From: Lysinibacillus sp. FSL W8-0992
GTDB taxonomy: Bacteria; Bacillota; Bacilli; Bacillales_A; Planococcaceae
Direction: 5' to 3'
NCBI RefSeq assembly: GCF_038008685.1
Contig: NZ_JBBOZQ010000001.1
Coordinates: 2,046,001 to 2,110,000, forward strand
Length of the DNA stretch: 64,000 nt
The position numbers and the translations under genes were made by a program. The notes beneath the pieces were generated by a model. It did no database searches. It was not told the origin of the DNA and worked only from the letters and a program-made list of their open reading frames with translations. Positions 9,123 through 19,169 of the stretch are shown piece by piece. The first letter of the stretch is position 1. Each line of letters begins with the position of its first letter.

Positions 9123-9147
9123 TAAGCATACTATTTGACTCTAAAGT

Positions 9148-9240
9148 GTAAAAATCCACTGCGCTTTTCGAGGGCACGATGTAAGTCGCCATCTGCTGCT
9201 GCTTATATTGCGTGCGTTCCGACAGTAGTGTGCATGAACT
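9148..9240 (-). repeat. Degenerate inverted copy of the hairpin repeat
   Basis: Read on the minus strand it contains GGAACGCACGC, GCGACTTACATCGTGCCC and AAAGCGCAGTGGATTTTT, matching the core and right arm of copy 1 with many changes. It occupies much of the 9073-9470 gap. The rest holds the gapB terminator and a TATAAT at 9426-9431 that may be the nrdR -10. Confidence 0.6.
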
Positions 9241-9470
9241 TTTTATTTGGGAACGAATTAGCAATTGCAAAAGCATTTTTTTGTTGTTTTCGTCTTATTC
9301 AAGACGCTTCTAGTACATTGTTTGCTAAAAAGAAAATGAGGGAAAATGTACACTGTTCTAGGTCTGAAAGCATCTGCCATACTCCGGTTGGATGAATGAG
9401 CTTTTCTTACTTGTAGGAAATTTGTTATAATATAAATATCAAATTGTTGTGGAATCAGGAGAGTAAAAAT

Positions 9471-9941
9471 ATGAGATGTCCTTCTTGCCAATTTAACGGA
9501 ACACGTGTAGTGGATTCGAGGCCAGTAGATGATAATAAAGAAATACGTAGACGTCGTGAATGTGAGTCGTGTGGCTTTCGTTTTACAACGTTTGAAAAAA
9601 TTGAAGAGACACCGTTAGTCGTTGTGAAAAAAGAAGGCTCACGGGAAGAATTTAGCCGCGAGAAGGTTTTGCGCGGTCTTATTCGTGCTTGTGAGAAACG
9701 TCCTGTCGCTCTAGATGTATTAGAGGCACTGGTAATGTCTATTGAAAAAGACCTTCGACGTATTGGAAATGCTGAAGTACGATCAGAGGATGTTGGAGAA
9801 ATGGTGATGGACCGCTTAGCAAAAATCGATGAAGTTGCCTATGTTCGTTTTGCTTCGGTTTATCGCCAGTTTAAGGATATCAATGTTTTTATCGAGGAAA
9901 TAAAAGAAATTATTCAACGTCAAACAGAGCAAAAATCATAG
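9471..9941 (+). CDS. nrdR: Transcriptional repressor NrdR
   Basis: 156 aa. An N-terminal zinc ribbon (CPSC at 3-6, CESC at 31-34) with the basic IRRRREC is followed by an ATP-cone domain (about 49-139). NrdR senses (d)ATP and represses ribonucleotide reductase genes. No NrdR box was found next to it. It is followed 18 nt later by dnaB, as in Bacillus, where the three-gene run with dnaI is conserved. Confidence 0.95.
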   Translation: MRCPSCQFNGTRVVDSRPVDDNKEIRRRRECESCGFRFTTFEKIEETPLVVVKKEGSREEFSREKVLRGLIRACEKRPVALDVLEALVMSIEKDLRRIGNAEVRSEDVGEMVMDRLAKIDEVAYVRFASVYRQFKDINVFIEEIKEIIQRQTEQKS

Positions 9942-9959
9942 GAAAAACAGAGAGGGTGA

Positions 9960-11333
9960 ATGACGTTGATTCATTTGTATAAAGAATTGCAACCAGCAGA
10001 TACTTTTGACATTCGTCTACCTCATGCGCTTTCCACGATGGAACGTCAATTAGTAACGTTATTTTATCAACCACTAACTGGTGCTGAACCAATTAGTCTT
10101 TATTTAACGTTATGGGCTGAAGCAGAGCAAATGCCAAGACAGCAAATGAATCATTATTATTTAATGAATGTGCTCGGGCTGCCAATAGGCAAAGTGTTCG
10201 AAGCGCGTATTGCCCTTGAAGCAATCGGTTTATTGCGAACATGGAAAAAAGAAGAGCAAGAACAGCGATGCTTTGTATATGAGCTCATGCGCCCTCTTGA
10301 TGCAGATAGCTTTATGAAAGATCCACTATTGTCTATGTTTTTGTTTAGTAAAATTGGAGAACAGGCGTATCGGAAGTTGCGCCAACGTTTTATTCAACCT
10401 GTAAGAGGTGCAGAATTTAAAGATGTATCACGTGCCTTTATGGATGTTTTTAAACCAGTCAACACCAATATACCTACAGACCTGCAAGGTGGGATTGAAA
10501 GCAAAGAAAATTCGCAAAAGGTTTATCCGTTTTATTTTGAGCAATTTGATTTTGAGTTGTTACAGGCAGGTTTATCTGACCAGTTAGTACCAGCAAATTT
10601 ATTGACGCTTGAAGTGCGCGAAACAATTGCGAAACTAGCATTCTTATATCATTTAACTGCGTTGGATATGCAAAAAGTTGTTATTTTAGCACTTGATGAC
10701 GATTTAGGTATTTCATTAGAACGTTTGCGAAAAGCAGCAGCTGATTTTTATAAACTCACCGTTTCTAAAGAGCCACCGAAACTTGCAAAAGTATTTGCTT
10801 CCCCAGTAGAGGTAGATGCTGTTCAAAAAACGAAGGATGAGGAGTTGCAACATTATTTAGAATCAACACCTCCTGTCCAAGTGTTACGAGATATTAATAA
10901 TGGGAAAGAACCATTGCAAACATCTGTCCAGCTAGCTGAGAGCTTAATCGTCCAACATGGTATGCCAGTAGGCGTAGTCAATGCACTCCTTGAGTATGTC
11001 ATGCTCTCCACGGATATGAAGCTACCAAAGAAGTATGTAGAAACGATTGCCGACCATTGGGTACGAAAAAATATTAAGACGGCGAAGGAAGCAATGGAGC
11101 TTGCACGCCAAGAACATGATAAATATACAACGTGGAAAAATAAACCACAGACACCGACTAAAAATAACCAATATGCTAAAGGTCGAGTAGACAATCAGCG
11201 TAAGGAAAAGGTGCCTGAGTGGTTTTATAAGCGTAATGAGCAACCTGAAGAAAGCGCATCTTCTTCAAGTGCAATGGATTTTGAAAAAGAGCGTCAAAAA
11301 ATATTAGCAATGCTAGGGAAAAGCGATAAGTAA
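9960..11333 (+). CDS. dnaB: Replication initiation / membrane attachment protein DnaB (helicase co-loader)
   Basis: 457 aa. It resembles Gram-positive DnaB (a DnaD-related protein, not the E. coli helicase): N-terminal winged-helix region, then a DDBH2-like helical domain ending in a YxxxIxxxW-type stretch (about 340-390, YVETIADHW). The charged tail is low-complexity. It acts with DnaD and DnaI at oriC and PriA-dependent restart. GAGGG precedes the ATG at 9960; a TTG at 9966 is an alternative start with better spacing. Confidence 0.9.
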   Translation: MTLIHLYKELQPADTFDIRLPHALSTMERQLVTLFYQPLTGAEPISLYLTLWAEAEQMPRQQMNHYYLMNVLGLPIGKVFEARIALEAIGLLRTWKKEEQEQRCFVYELMRPLDADSFMKDPLLSMFLFSKIGEQAYRKLRQRFIQPVRGAEFKDVSRAFMDVFKPVNTNIPTDLQGGIESKENSQKVYPFYFEQFDFELLQAGLSDQLVPANLLTLEVRETIAKLAFLYHLTALDMQKVVILALDDDLGISLERLRKAAADFYKLTVSKEPPKLAKVFASPVEVDAVQKTKDEELQHYLESTPPVQVLRDINNGKEPLQTSVQLAESLIVQHGMPVGVVNALLEYVMLSTDMKLPKKYVETIADHWVRKNIKTAKEAMELARQEHDKYTTWKNKPQTPTKNNQYAKGRVDNQRKEKVPEWFYKRNEQPEESASSSSAMDFEKERQKILAMLGKSDK

Positions 11334-11342
11334 GGTAGGTGA

Positions 11343-12284
11343 ATGGCAATCGAACCAATTAACAAGCCATTAAAAAGAGCAATTAATGTACCATCATTTC
11401 AAGAGCGATATGAAGCGATGCGTAGAGAAATTTTAGAACACCCTAGAGTGCAAGCTTTTTTAGCAGAGCATGCTGAAGAGCTTAGCTATGATGCCGTCGA
11501 ACGCAATTTACCAAAGCTTCATGAATTTATTAGTCAATCTACTGTTTGCTGTGGCTGCGATAATACAGCACATTGTACAAACTATTTAAAAGGTTTTATT
11601 CCAACATTACGTGTAGTACGCAATACGGTAGAAATTGATTACGTACGCTGTGAACAAAAGGTACGTGAGGATGAACGTCGTGATGTTGCTAATATGATTG
11701 CCAGTATGCATATGCCGAAAGATGTGCTTCAGGCGACAATCCAAGATTTAATGATTGATGATGAATCTCGTGTCCTTATTGCGCAAAGAGCGGCACAGTT
11801 TGTTAAGAAAACTGAGGAAACAGGGAAGCTTCCAACGAAAGGTTTTTATTTATATGGAAAGTTCGGTGTAGGAAAATCCTTTGTGCTTGGTGCACTTGCT
11901 AATGAACTAGCTTCAAAGAAGATTCGTTCAGTCGTTGTTTTCGTACCTGAATTTTTACGTGAAATGAAAAATGCTATCGGTGACAATACTTTAAATGACA
12001 AAATAGATTATGTGAAAAAGGCGCCCGTGTTAATGCTTGATGATTTAGGAGCAGAAACGATGTCAGCTTGGACGCGCGATGAAATCTTGGGTACTATTTT
12101 CCATTATCGAATGGCAGAGCAATTGCCAACATTCATTACTTCCAATTTTAATTATGATGAATTAGAACATCATTTAGCTCAGTCCCAAAAAGGAATTGAG
12201 GTTGTGAAAGCTGGACGTATTATGGAACGTATTAAAGCTTTAACAGAACCAATTGAAATGCGTGGCAAAAATCGACGTTTATAA
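11343..12284 (+). CDS. dnaI: Primosomal protein DnaI (helicase loader)
   Basis: 313 aa. The N-terminal region carries a Cys cluster (STVCCGCDNTAHC, about residues 65-77) that would bind zinc. The C-terminal AAA+ domain has Walker A GKFGVGKSF, Walker B VLMLDDLG, and an arginine-bearing ITSNFNYDEL region. DnaI loads the replicative helicase. It follows dnaB by 9 nt, consistent with coexpression of the co-loader and loader. Confidence 0.95.
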   Translation: MAIEPINKPLKRAINVPSFQERYEAMRREILEHPRVQAFLAEHAEELSYDAVERNLPKLHEFISQSTVCCGCDNTAHCTNYLKGFIPTLRVVRNTVEIDYVRCEQKVREDERRDVANMIASMHMPKDVLQATIQDLMIDDESRVLIAQRAAQFVKKTEETGKLPTKGFYLYGKFGVGKSFVLGALANELASKKIRSVVVFVPEFLREMKNAIGDNTLNDKIDYVKKAPVLMLDDLGAETMSAWTRDEILGTIFHYRMAEQLPTFITSNFNYDELEHHLAQSQKGIEVVKAGRIMERIKALTEPIEMRGKNRRL

Positions 12285-12293
12285 TATTGGCAG

Positions 12294-12322
12294 TTGCATT
12301 TTACGACAATCGAGCGTATACT
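12294..12322 (+). promoter_or_regulatory. Promoter of the thrS leader
   Basis: TTGCAT, a 17-nt spacer and TATACT. Transcription would start about 12329, at the 5' end of the T-box leader. Confidence 0.7.
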
Positions 12323-12329
12323 GTCACAT

Positions 12330-12590
12330 ATACTATATATCACAATGCAATGATGAGGACATGAATTTTGTGTAACAGCTTTTAGAGAGGGAAGTCATCG
12401 GCTGTAAGCTTCCTAGTTTGGGCACATTTTTTACTACCTACTGAGCAGCGAAAGGGAATATCTTTCGCCGGTCCCTAGCCCGTTAGCTAGCCTTGAGCTT
12501 CGTCTGACTATTTTGTCGGAAGGAAGAAGGGTGGAACCACGAGCATACGCTTCGTCCCTTTTGTGAGGGACGGGGCTTTTTTGTTTTTCA
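12330..12590 (+). ncRNA. T-box riboswitch, threonine type, upstream of thrS
   Basis: The invariant T-box AAGGGTGGAACCACG lies at 12527-12541, followed by a terminator (CGTCCC/GGGACG with G-rich then T-rich tail, 12554-12582). Threonine codons ACT (12433-12435) and ACC (12436-12438) sit at the expected specifier position at the 3' side of stem I, before GAGCAGCG. Uncharged tRNA-Thr would stabilise the antiterminator. This leader fills the 12285-12679 gap. Confidence 0.92.
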
Positions 12591-12679
12591 GGAGTTTTTA
12601 TTGCTCAAACTTACACTAAACATAAAGTCCATTGTTTCATCGTGCATCACAAAAACAACCAAATAAGGAGTGCAAAAAA

Positions 12680-14614
12680 ATGTCAGATATGATTAAATTA
12701 ACGTTCCCTGATGGCGCTGTAAAGGAATTTGCAAAAGGTACATCTACTGATGATGTAGCATTATCTATTAGCCCAGGACTTCGTAAAAAAGCATATGCAG
12801 GTAAAGTAAATGGGGAATTAGTAGATTTAAAAACACCAATTGAAGAAGATGCAACAATTGCAATTATTACGCAAGATGATGGGGAAGCATTAGAAATCCT
12901 TCGTCACTCAACTGCCCATCTTACAGCACAAGCGATTAAACGTTTATTCCCAGAAGTGAAGCTTGGCATTGGTCCAGTTATTGAAGGTGGCTTCTATTAT
13001 GATATTGATGCACCAACACCAATCACTGCTGAAGACCTTCCAGCAATCGAAAAAGAAATGAAAAAAATTATCGCTGAAAATCTAGAAGTAGAGCGTAAAA
13101 ATGTAAGCCGTGCAGAAGCACAAGCAATCTATGAAGAAATTGGCGATGAATACAAATTAGAATTACTTGAAGCGATTCCAGCTGATGAGCAAGTGTCTAT
13201 TTACTATCAAGGTGAGTTTTTCGACCTTTGTCGTGGTATTCATGTACCATCAACAGGTAAACTACGTGAGTTTAAATTACTATCATTAGCAGGTGCTTAT
13301 TGGAGAGGAAACTCTGATAACAAAATGCTTCAACGTATTTACGGTACTGCTTTCTTCAAAAAAGAAGAATTAAAGCATCACTTACAAATGTTAGAAGAAG
13401 CAAAAGAACGTGACCACCGTAAAATCGGTAAAGAATTGGAGTTATTCACAACTTCTCAAAAAGTTGGTCAAGGTTTACCACTTTGGTTACCAAATGGTGC
13501 AACAATCCGTCGTGTTATCGAACGCTATATTGTAGATAAAGAATTATCTCTTGGTTATAAACATGTATACACACCAGTACTTGGTTCAAAAGAGCTTTAC
13601 CAAACTTCTGGTCACTGGGATCATTACCAAGATTCAATTTTCCCACCAATGGAAATGGACAATGAAACATTAATTATGCGTCCGATGAACTGTCCACACC
13701 ATATGATGGTTTACAAAAATAGCATGCACTCATATCGTAACTTACCACTACGTATTGCTGAGCTTGGTACAATGCATCGTTATGAAATGTCTGGTGCTGT
13801 TTCAGGATTACAACGTGTACGTGGGATGACTTTAAACGATGCACATATTTTTGTTCGTCCTGATCAAATTAAAGCAGAGTTCCAAAAAGTTGTACAATTA
13901 ATTTTAGAAGTGTACAAAGACTTTGATTTAAAAGATTACTCATTCCGTCTTTCTTACCGTGACCCTGCGGATACAGAGAAATACTTTGATGATGATGCAA
14001 TGTGGGAAAAAGCGCAAAGCATGTTAAAAGAAGCGATGGATGAGCTTGGCCTAGACTACTTCGAAGCTGAAGGTGAGGCTGCATTCTACGGTCCTAAACT
14101 TGACGTACAAGTAAAAACAGCGATCGGTAAAGAAGAGACGTTATCAACTGTACAATTAGACTTCTTATTACCAGAACGCTTTGACTTAACATACGTAGGT
14201 GAAGACGGCAAACCACACCGTCCAGTTGTAATTCACCGTGGTGTTGTGTCAACAATGGAACGTTTCGTAGCATTCTTAATTGAAGAATACAAAGGTGCAT
14301 TCCCAACTTGGTTAGCGCCAGTTCAAGTAGAGGTAATTCCTGTATCGAACGAAGCACACTTTGATTATGCAAAACAAATCGAAGAACAGTTGACAGCAGC
14401 AGGTTTACGTGTTGAAATGGATGACCGTGAAGAAAAACTTGGTTACAAAATCCGTGAAGCACAAATGAAAAAGATCCCTTACATGCTTGTTATTGGAGAT
14501 AAAGAAGTTGAGGCAAACGGTGTTAACGTGCGTCGCTACGGCTCAAAAGACTCAGAAACAATTTCTTTCGAGGACTTCCTAGCGAATATTAAAGCTGAGG
14601 TTACACGTTTTTAA
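12680..14614 (+). CDS. thrS: Threonyl-tRNA synthetase
   Basis: 644 aa. An N-terminal TGS domain (about 3-65) is followed by the editing (SAD) domain with HSTAHL, a class II catalytic core ([12 protein letters not shown], and [16 protein letters not shown] around 385) and a C-terminal anticodon-binding domain (about 545-640). The ATG at 12680 follows AAGGAG; an upstream in-frame ATG at 12632 has no ribosome-binding site and lies in the leader. Expression is controlled by the T-box leader. Confidence 0.97.
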   Translation: MSDMIKLTFPDGAVKEFAKGTSTDDVALSISPGLRKKAYAGKVNGELVDLKTPIEEDATIAIITQDDGEALEILRHSTAHLTAQAIKRLFPEVKLGIGPVIEGGFYYDIDAPTPITAEDLPAIEKEMKKIIAENLEVERKNVSRAEAQAIYEEIGDEYKLELLEAIPADEQVSIYYQGEFFDLCRGIHVPSTGKLREFKLLSLAGAYWRGNSDNKMLQRIYGTAFFKKEELKHHLQMLEEAKERDHRKIGKELELFTTSQKVGQGLPLWLPNGATIRRVIERYIVDKELSLGYKHVYTPVLGSKELYQTSGHWDHYQDSIFPPMEMDNETLIMRPMNCPHHMMVYKNSMHSYRNLPLRIAELGTMHRYEMSGAVSGLQRVRGMTLNDAHIFVRPDQIKAEFQKVVQLILEVYKDFDLKDYSFRLSYRDPADTEKYFDDDAMWEKAQSMLKEAMDELGLDYFEAEGEAAFYGPKLDVQVKTAIGKEETLSTVQLDFLLPERFDLTYVGEDGKPHRPVVIHRGVVSTMERFVAFLIEEYKGAFPTWLAPVQVEVIPVSNEAHFDYAKQIEEQLTAAGLRVEMDDREEKLGYKIREAQMKKIPYMLVIGDKEVEANGVNVRRYGSKDSETISFEDFLANIKAEVTRF

Positions 14615-14712
14615 TAGAACAAATGATTAGATATTGTTCTTTCGTTGTGCTATAGTACGTATAAAGTTTCAATGTATTGCACATAATAATTATAAGATTG
14701 TAAATAACATAT

Positions 14713-14741
14713 TTGACAATCTAAATTGTACATGCTAATAT
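14713..14741 (+). promoter_or_regulatory. Promoter of the infC-rpmI-rplT operon
   Basis: A consensus TTGACA, a 17-nt spacer and TAATAT preceded by a TG (extended -10). Confidence 0.75.
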
Positions 14742-14747
14742 AATTAA

Positions 14748-14911
14748 GGTTAATGAATACAAAGTTTGTGGTTGAAGTAGAGGCTGCCCGCTTCTCACCT
14801 GATACAACGCTTAGGCTGTGAACAGGTATTACACGTTGAATTGTTTTGCGTACACTTACGCATGCACATATAGCGGGCGGACATCTTCAAAAATGTCCGT
14901 CCTTTTTTTAT
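14748..14911 (+). ncRNA. Ribosomal protein L20-type leader with terminator
   Basis: GCCCGCT near 14786 pairs with AGCGGGC near 14872. The second strand of that pairing adjoins a terminator GCGGACAT / ATGTCCGT with seven Ts (14877-14907). B. subtilis infC operons carry an autoregulatory leader bound by L20 in this position; the identity here is inferred from position and the alternative pairing. A further hairpin GGGCAA/TTGCCC follows at 14942-14957. Confidence 0.7.
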
Positions 14912-14997
14912 GGACATGACAAGAGGATGTACCGTTCAACCGGGCAAGGCTTTGCCCAAACCATGTATTCGCGACAACTACTTGGAGGTGGATTACT

Positions 14998-15513
14998 ATT
15001 AGCAAAGACATGTATGTAAACGAAGGCATTCGCGCACGTGAACTTCGATTAATCGATCACAATGGTGACCAGCTTGGTGTAAAGACACGTAACGAAGCGC
15101 TAGAAATCGCCACTCGTGTAAACTTGGATCTTGTCCTTGTGGCCCCTCAAGCCAAGCCGCCAGTCGCTCGTATCATGGACTATGGTAAATTTAAGTTTGA
15201 ACAGCAAAAGAAAGACCGCGAAATTCGTAAAAATCAAAAAGTCATCGTGATGAAAGAGGTTCGTTTGAGCCCAACAATCGATGAACATGATTTCCAAACA
15301 AAGCTACGTAATGCGATTAAATTCCTTGAAAAAGGTGATAAAGTTAAATGTAGCTTACGTTTCAAAGGTCGTGCGATTACACACAAAGATATTGGTCAGC
15401 GTGTATTAGATCGATTTGCTGAAGCTTGTGCTGAAGTATCTACGGTTGAACAAAAACCGAAGATGGAAGGCCGAAGCATGTTCTTAGTTCTTCAACCAAA
15501 GAACGAGAAATAG
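14998..15513 (+). CDS. infC: Translation initiation factor IF-3
   Basis: 171 aa from an ATT start at 14998: the sequence is ATT AGC AAA GAC, giving (M)[14 protein letters not shown], and GGAGGTG lies 7 nt before it. infC is known to use AUU for autoregulation in many bacteria. The ATG at 15010 would drop four residues and sit too far from the ribosome-binding site. It has the N-domain ([11 protein letters not shown]), linker helix and C-domain ([17 protein letters not shown]). IF-3 keeps the 30S subunit free and checks initiator tRNA. First gene of the infC-rpmI-rplT operon. Confidence 0.95.
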   Translation: MSKDMYVNEGIRARELRLIDHNGDQLGVKTRNEALEIATRVNLDLVLVAPQAKPPVARIMDYGKFKFEQQKKDREIRKNQKVIVMKEVRLSPTIDEHDFQTKLRNAIKFLEKGDKVKCSLRFKGRAITHKDIGQRVLDRFAEACAEVSTVEQKPKMEGRSMFLVLQPKNEK

Positions 15514-15545
15514 TATTAGACGAAACAGTTTAGGAGGAATTCGAC

Positions 15546-15746
15546 ATGCCAAAAATGAAAACTCACCGTGGAGCTGCGAAACGTTTCAAAAAAACGGGTT
15601 CAGGTAAATTAAAATATGACCGTGCTTATGGAAGCCACTTATTCGCAAACAAATCTACAAAACAAAAACGTCACCTACGTAAAGGTAAAGTTGTATCATC
15701 AGGTGACTTCAAACGCATCAAATCATTACTTGTTTACATGAAATGA
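15546..15746 (+). CDS. rpmI: 50S ribosomal protein L35
   Basis: 66 aa, very basic, beginning [15 protein letters not shown] as in the family. It has a strong AGGAGG site and lies 32 nt after infC in the conserved infC-rpmI-rplT order. Confidence 0.97.
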   Translation: MPKMKTHRGAAKRFKKTGSGKLKYDRAYGSHLFANKSTKQKRHLRKGKVVSSGDFKRIKSLLVYMK

Positions 15747-15768
15747 TTGACTACACAAAATAAACTAA

Positions 15769-16164
<396 letters not shown>

Positions 16165-16193
16165 AAAAGAGCGACATTAGTCGCTCTTTTTTA
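16165..16193 (+). terminator. Terminator of infC-rpmI-rplT
   Basis: AAAAGAGCGAC / GTCGCTCTTTT with a 4-nt loop and T-rich tail. Confidence 0.9.
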
Positions 16194-16430
16194 TTTCTGC
16201 CCCGAAAGCGAAGCGGCAGGGGCAAAATAAAGTTATTTCTGTCCCGAAAGCGAAGCGGCAGGGGCAAAATAAGGTTTCAGCCCGGAAAGCGAAGCGGCAG
16301 GGGCAAAATAAAGTTTCAGCCCGGAAAGCGAAGCGACAGGGGCAAAATAAGGTTTCAGCCCCGAAAGCAGAGCGGCAGGAGCAAAGTAAATTTCTGCCTC
16401 GTAAGCTGGAGCGACAGGGGTAAATAAATT
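16194..16430 (+). repeat. Tandem array: six units of about 39 bp
   Basis: Units start at 16194, 16236, 16275, 16314, 16353 and 16391, spaced 42, 39, 39, 39 and 38 bp. The consensus is TTTCwGCCCCGAAAGCGAAG followed by CGGCAGGGGCAAAATAAGG. Units 1-4 are nearly identical; 5 and 6 have drifted. GCCC(C) and (G)GGGC within a unit can pair. Every unit has a TAA, so no protein is encoded, and there are no spacers, so it is not CRISPR. Confidence 0.9.
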
Positions 16431-16441
16431 AGTGTATAGTT

Positions 16442-16475
16442 AAGACTGATGGGGGTTATTTCATCAGTCTTTTTA
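16442..16475 (+). terminator. Terminator or attenuator just before ysdA
   Basis: AAGACTGATG / CATCAGTCTT with a T run, ending only about 5 nt before the ysdA ribosome-binding site. It may stop read-through from the array or attenuate ysdA. Confidence 0.7.
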
Positions 16476-16492
16476 CATAGGAGGTTGTTTTA

Positions 16493-16765
16493 ATGGCTCA
16501 AGCATTACTTGCCTATATGGCAATTGTTTCAGTCGTATTGCTCGTCATGATGGGCATGGATAAATCACGCGCAAAAAAGCATGAATGGCGCATTGCAGAG
16601 CGTACGTTATTTACACTAGCTATTGCAGGTGGGGCAGTTGGTGGCGTGTTAGGCATGTATTTATTTCGCCATAAAACACGCCATAACAGCTTTGCGTTTG
16701 GCTTCCCATTGATTGCGGCTATTCAAATTTTTATTATTGTGCAATTATGGGGCAGCTCTTTATAG
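16493..16765 (+). CDS. ysdA: DUF1294 family membrane protein (YsdA-like)
   Basis: 90 aa. Three hydrophobic segments (about 4-22, 38-58, 69-87) are interrupted by the family stretch MDKSRAKKHEWRI and by GGxxGxxxGMYLFRHKT. Homologues occur widely; function is not established. AGGAGG precedes the ATG. It occupies the same slot after rplT as ysdA in B. subtilis. Confidence 0.85.
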   Translation: MAQALLAYMAIVSVVLLVMMGMDKSRAKKHEWRIAERTLFTLAIAGGAVGGVLGMYLFRHKTRHNSFAFGFPLIAAIQIFIIVQLWGSSL

Positions 16766-16773
16766 AAATTGTG

Positions 16774-16790
16774 TGAGTGACTGGCACTCC
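16774..16790. repeat. Short motif GAGTGACTGGCACTCC
   Basis: A diverged copy of the GTGCCTGGCAC-type motif, just before the convergent ysdB end. Confidence 0.4.
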
Positions 16791-16806
16791 CGCGGGCACT
16801 TTTTGC

Positions 16807-16840
16807 GTTAAAAAACACATCCTCATGTGGAGGATGTGTT
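16807..16840 (-). terminator. ysdB terminator overlapping its stop codon
   Basis: A perfect 11-bp stem AACACATCCTC / GAGGATGTGTT, followed on the minus strand by a T run. The ysdB stop (16823-16825) lies inside the hairpin. It may also stop ysdA transcripts. Confidence 0.8.
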
Positions 16841-17218
16841 ACGCATAAGTTGTTCAATGGGTTGCTTCCAGTTAATTTTAGCGTTAGGGTAGTTAAATAG
16901 GATTTCTTGCTGAAGATATTCGAAGTCACTCCTAGTAAACCCTTGTAAAGTTGCGGCATCACGAGCACCAACAAAAATGGTAACGACCTCAAATGCATCT
17001 TCTGTTGTGCCTAAGTATTTTTCACCTTCAAAAAGCGCACCTTTAAAAGAAATAAAGAAATTCTTTCGAACATTTTTTACGTCATCATAAAAGTAATATT
17101 GGCCTTTTTCATAGGCCTCATCGAGTTTTCGTTTAGGATCGGTTATATATCGAATCGCTTTATAGAATACATAGATAATAAGCGCTATCACAGCAAGTCG
17201 AATAAGTAACGGTAACAT
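16823..17218 (-). CDS. ysdB: YsdB-like membrane-anchored protein
   Basis: 131 aa. One N-terminal membrane segment (about 3-20) is followed by DPKRKLDEAYEKGQYYFYDD, VRKNFFISFKGALFEGEKYL and a C-terminal soluble part. It matches what I recall of B. subtilis YsdB, named for a link to the sigma-W pathway. The ATG at 17218 follows AAGGGGG by about 9 nt; the longer frame to 17284 adds an unlikely basic stretch. It is convergent with ysdA. Confidence 0.75.
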   Translation of the reverse strand: MLPLLIRLAVIALIIYVFYKAIRYITDPKRKLDEAYEKGQYYFYDDVKNVRKNFFISFKGALFEGEKYLGTTEDAFEVVTIFVGARDAATLQGFTRSDFEYLQQEILFNYPNAKINWKQPIEQLMRNTSST

Positions 17219-17321
17219 TTTAAAATTCCCCCTTGAAGAAAGGTTATTCCTACCTATACGATTAGGGGAGACAATTAGTTTCACTTTTTAAAAATATTTT
17301 TTAGAAATTTAGGAGAAAAAA

Positions 17322-17807
17322 ATGAATTTACAACAATTATTTTCAATGCAAAAAGAACTAGATCATTTTATTGAAACGACACAAAAAATTGAACGTGATG
17401 TTTTTAAAGAAAAAGGCCTCGCATTAATGGTAGAACTGGCAGAACTTGCAAATGAAACACGCTGCTTTAAGTTTTGGAGTACGAAAGGGCCGTCCGAGCG
17501 TGATGTGATTTTAGAGGAGTATGTGGATTCTATTCATTTTATTTTATCGCTAGGACTATTAAAAGGGTATACGTCTATTGAAAAATGGCCTGTTGTTGAG
17601 GAGAAGCGAGATTTAACAGAAACATTTTTAATGACACAGGATTATATATTAACATTTGTTAACGATCCAACAGAGGATAGATATTTAGCGATATGGCAAT
17701 GCTATGGTTTACTTGCGTATAACCTCGGTTACACATTTGAGGATGTCGTGTCAGCATACATTGAAAAAAATGAAGAAAATTATATTCGTCAACGTAGTGG
17801 CTATTAA
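17322..17807 (+). CDS. Dimeric (all-alpha) dUTP diphosphatase
   Basis: 161 aa. All-helical, with the MazG-like metal motifs ELAELANE (about 38-45) and EEYVDSIHF (about 66-74) and the aromatic CFKFW between them. These mark the dUTPase_2 family, which hydrolyses dUTP to dUMP and PPi. Start follows AGGAG closely. It is a stand-alone gene between ysdB and ysdC; I do not recall it at this spot in B. subtilis. Confidence 0.8.
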   Translation: MNLQQLFSMQKELDHFIETTQKIERDVFKEKGLALMVELAELANETRCFKFWSTKGPSERDVILEEYVDSIHFILSLGLLKGYTSIEKWPVVEEKRDLTETFLMTQDYILTFVNDPTEDRYLAIWQCYGLLAYNLGYTFEDVVSAYIEKNEENYIRQRSGY

Positions 17808-17916
17808 TTTACTAGACTAAAGAGTAAAAAAAACACCAATTTTCAGACAAATTCACTAGGAATATTTCGGTAAACGAAGTATAATAGATGAGATACAAAA
17901 TGTAGGAGGCAAAAGG

Positions 17917-19005
17917 ATGACACAACTAGATTCAACTTTGCAAATGTTTAAAGATTTAACAGACGCGAATGGGATTGCAGGTAACGAGCGTGCACCACGC
18001 GAGGTAATGAAAAAATACATCGCACCATACGCAGATACTGTAGAAACAGATCATTTAGGTAGTGTAATTGCTAAAAAAGTGGGCGATGAAAACGGCCCAA
18101 AAATTATGGTTGCTGGCCATTTAGACGAAGTAGGCTTTATGGTGACACAAATCGATGAAAAAGGATTCATCAAATTCCAAACAGTTGGTGGCTGGTGGAG
18201 CCAAGTAATGCTTGCACAACGCGTAACAATTACAACACGTAAAGGTGAAGAAATTATTGGGGTAATCGGCTCTAAACCACCTCATATTTTACCAGCTGAT
18301 GTGCGTAACAAAGTGGTAGACATTAAAGATATGTTTATCGATGTTGGCGCAGCTTCAAAAGAAGAAGTACTTGAGTGGGGAGTATGCCCTGGTGACATGG
18401 TAACACCTTATTTCGAATTCAATGTAATGAAAAATGACAAATACTTATTAGCTAAAGCATGGGATAACCGTATTGGCTGTGCGATTGCAATTGATGTCAT
18501 GAAGGCATTGAAAGATGAAAAACATCCAAATATCCTATATTCTGTAGGGAACGTACAAGAAGAAGTAGGTCTTCGTGGTGCGAAAACAGCAACACATAAA
18601 ATTCAACCAGATATCGGTTTTGCAGTTGATGTAGGTGTGGCAGGAGATACTCCAGGTGTAACACCGAAAGAGTCAAACAGCAAAATGGGTGCAGGTCCAC
18701 AAATCGTTGTTTACGATGCTTCAATGGTATCACACCGTGGTTTACGTGAATTTGTTTTAGATGTGGCTGATGAAAACAATATCCCATATCAATTTGAAGC
18801 AATGGCTGGTGGCGGTACAGACGCTGGTTCAATCCATGTAACTGCAAATGGTGTGCCTGCTTTATCAATCGGTATTGCAACACGCTATATCCACTCACAC
18901 GCAGGTATTTTACACCGTGATGACTACGATAATGCTGTTAAGCTAATGGTTGAAGTTATTAAAAAATTAGACCGCGATGCAGTAAACAAAATTACATTTG
19001 ATTAA
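17917..19005 (+). CDS. ysdC: M42 family metallopeptidase (YsdC-like)
   Basis: 362 aa. Metal ligands and catalytic residues appear as [30 protein letters not shown] (Glu pair), [10 protein letters not shown] and the late [13 protein letters not shown]. The family forms large tetrahedral dodecameric aminopeptidases in the cytosol. AGGAGG precedes the ATG. Its location after ysdA/ysdB supports the YsdC assignment. Confidence 0.92.
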   Translation: MTQLDSTLQMFKDLTDANGIAGNERAPREVMKKYIAPYADTVETDHLGSVIAKKVGDENGPKIMVAGHLDEVGFMVTQIDEKGFIKFQTVGGWWSQVMLAQRVTITTRKGEEIIGVIGSKPPHILPADVRNKVVDIKDMFIDVGAASKEEVLEWGVCPGDMVTPYFEFNVMKNDKYLLAKAWDNRIGCAIAIDVMKALKDEKHPNILYSVGNVQEEVGLRGAKTATHKIQPDIGFAVDVGVAGDTPGVTPKESNSKMGAGPQIVVYDASMVSHRGLREFVLDVADENNIPYQFEAMAGGGTDAGSIHVTANGVPALSIGIATRYIHSHAGILHRDDYDNAVKLMVEVIKKLDRDAVNKITFD

Positions 19006-19021
19006 TTGTTACAATAAACAA

Positions 19022-19060
19022 AAAAGCCTTCTAACTAAAATGTTAGAAGGCTTTTTTTTA
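19022..19060 (+). terminator. ysdC terminator
   Basis: A perfect stem AGCCTTCTAAC / GTTAGAAGGCT with eight Ts. Confidence 0.9.
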
Positions 19061-19120
19061 TGCTTATATCTGAGTAAGTTTGCATTATACACTCGCGGTA
19101 AAATTGGTCAAAACAATAAA

Positions 19121-19136
19121 GGTTAACTAGGTTAAC
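19121..19136 (+). promoter_or_regulatory. Direct repeat GGTTAAC-TA-GGTTAAC, possible operator
   Basis: Two 7-bp direct repeats, each containing the palindrome GTTAAC, lie about 34 nt upstream of the -35 of the DUF2975 operon. The operon's own HTH protein is the obvious candidate ligand (inference). Confidence 0.4.
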
Positions 19137-19169
19137 AATAATATTTTGGTGAAATTCAATGTTTTTTTA

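Noticed and set aside
9135..9395. 86-codon frame after gapB
   Set aside because: It lies on a degenerate inverted hairpin repeat, with no ribosome site or recognisable protein.
15010..15513. ATG start for infC
   Set aside because: The ATT at 14998 has correct spacing to GGAGGTG and restores the family N-terminus.
16194..16430. CRISPR array
   Set aside because: Units are directly abutting with no unique spacers, and no cas genes are present.
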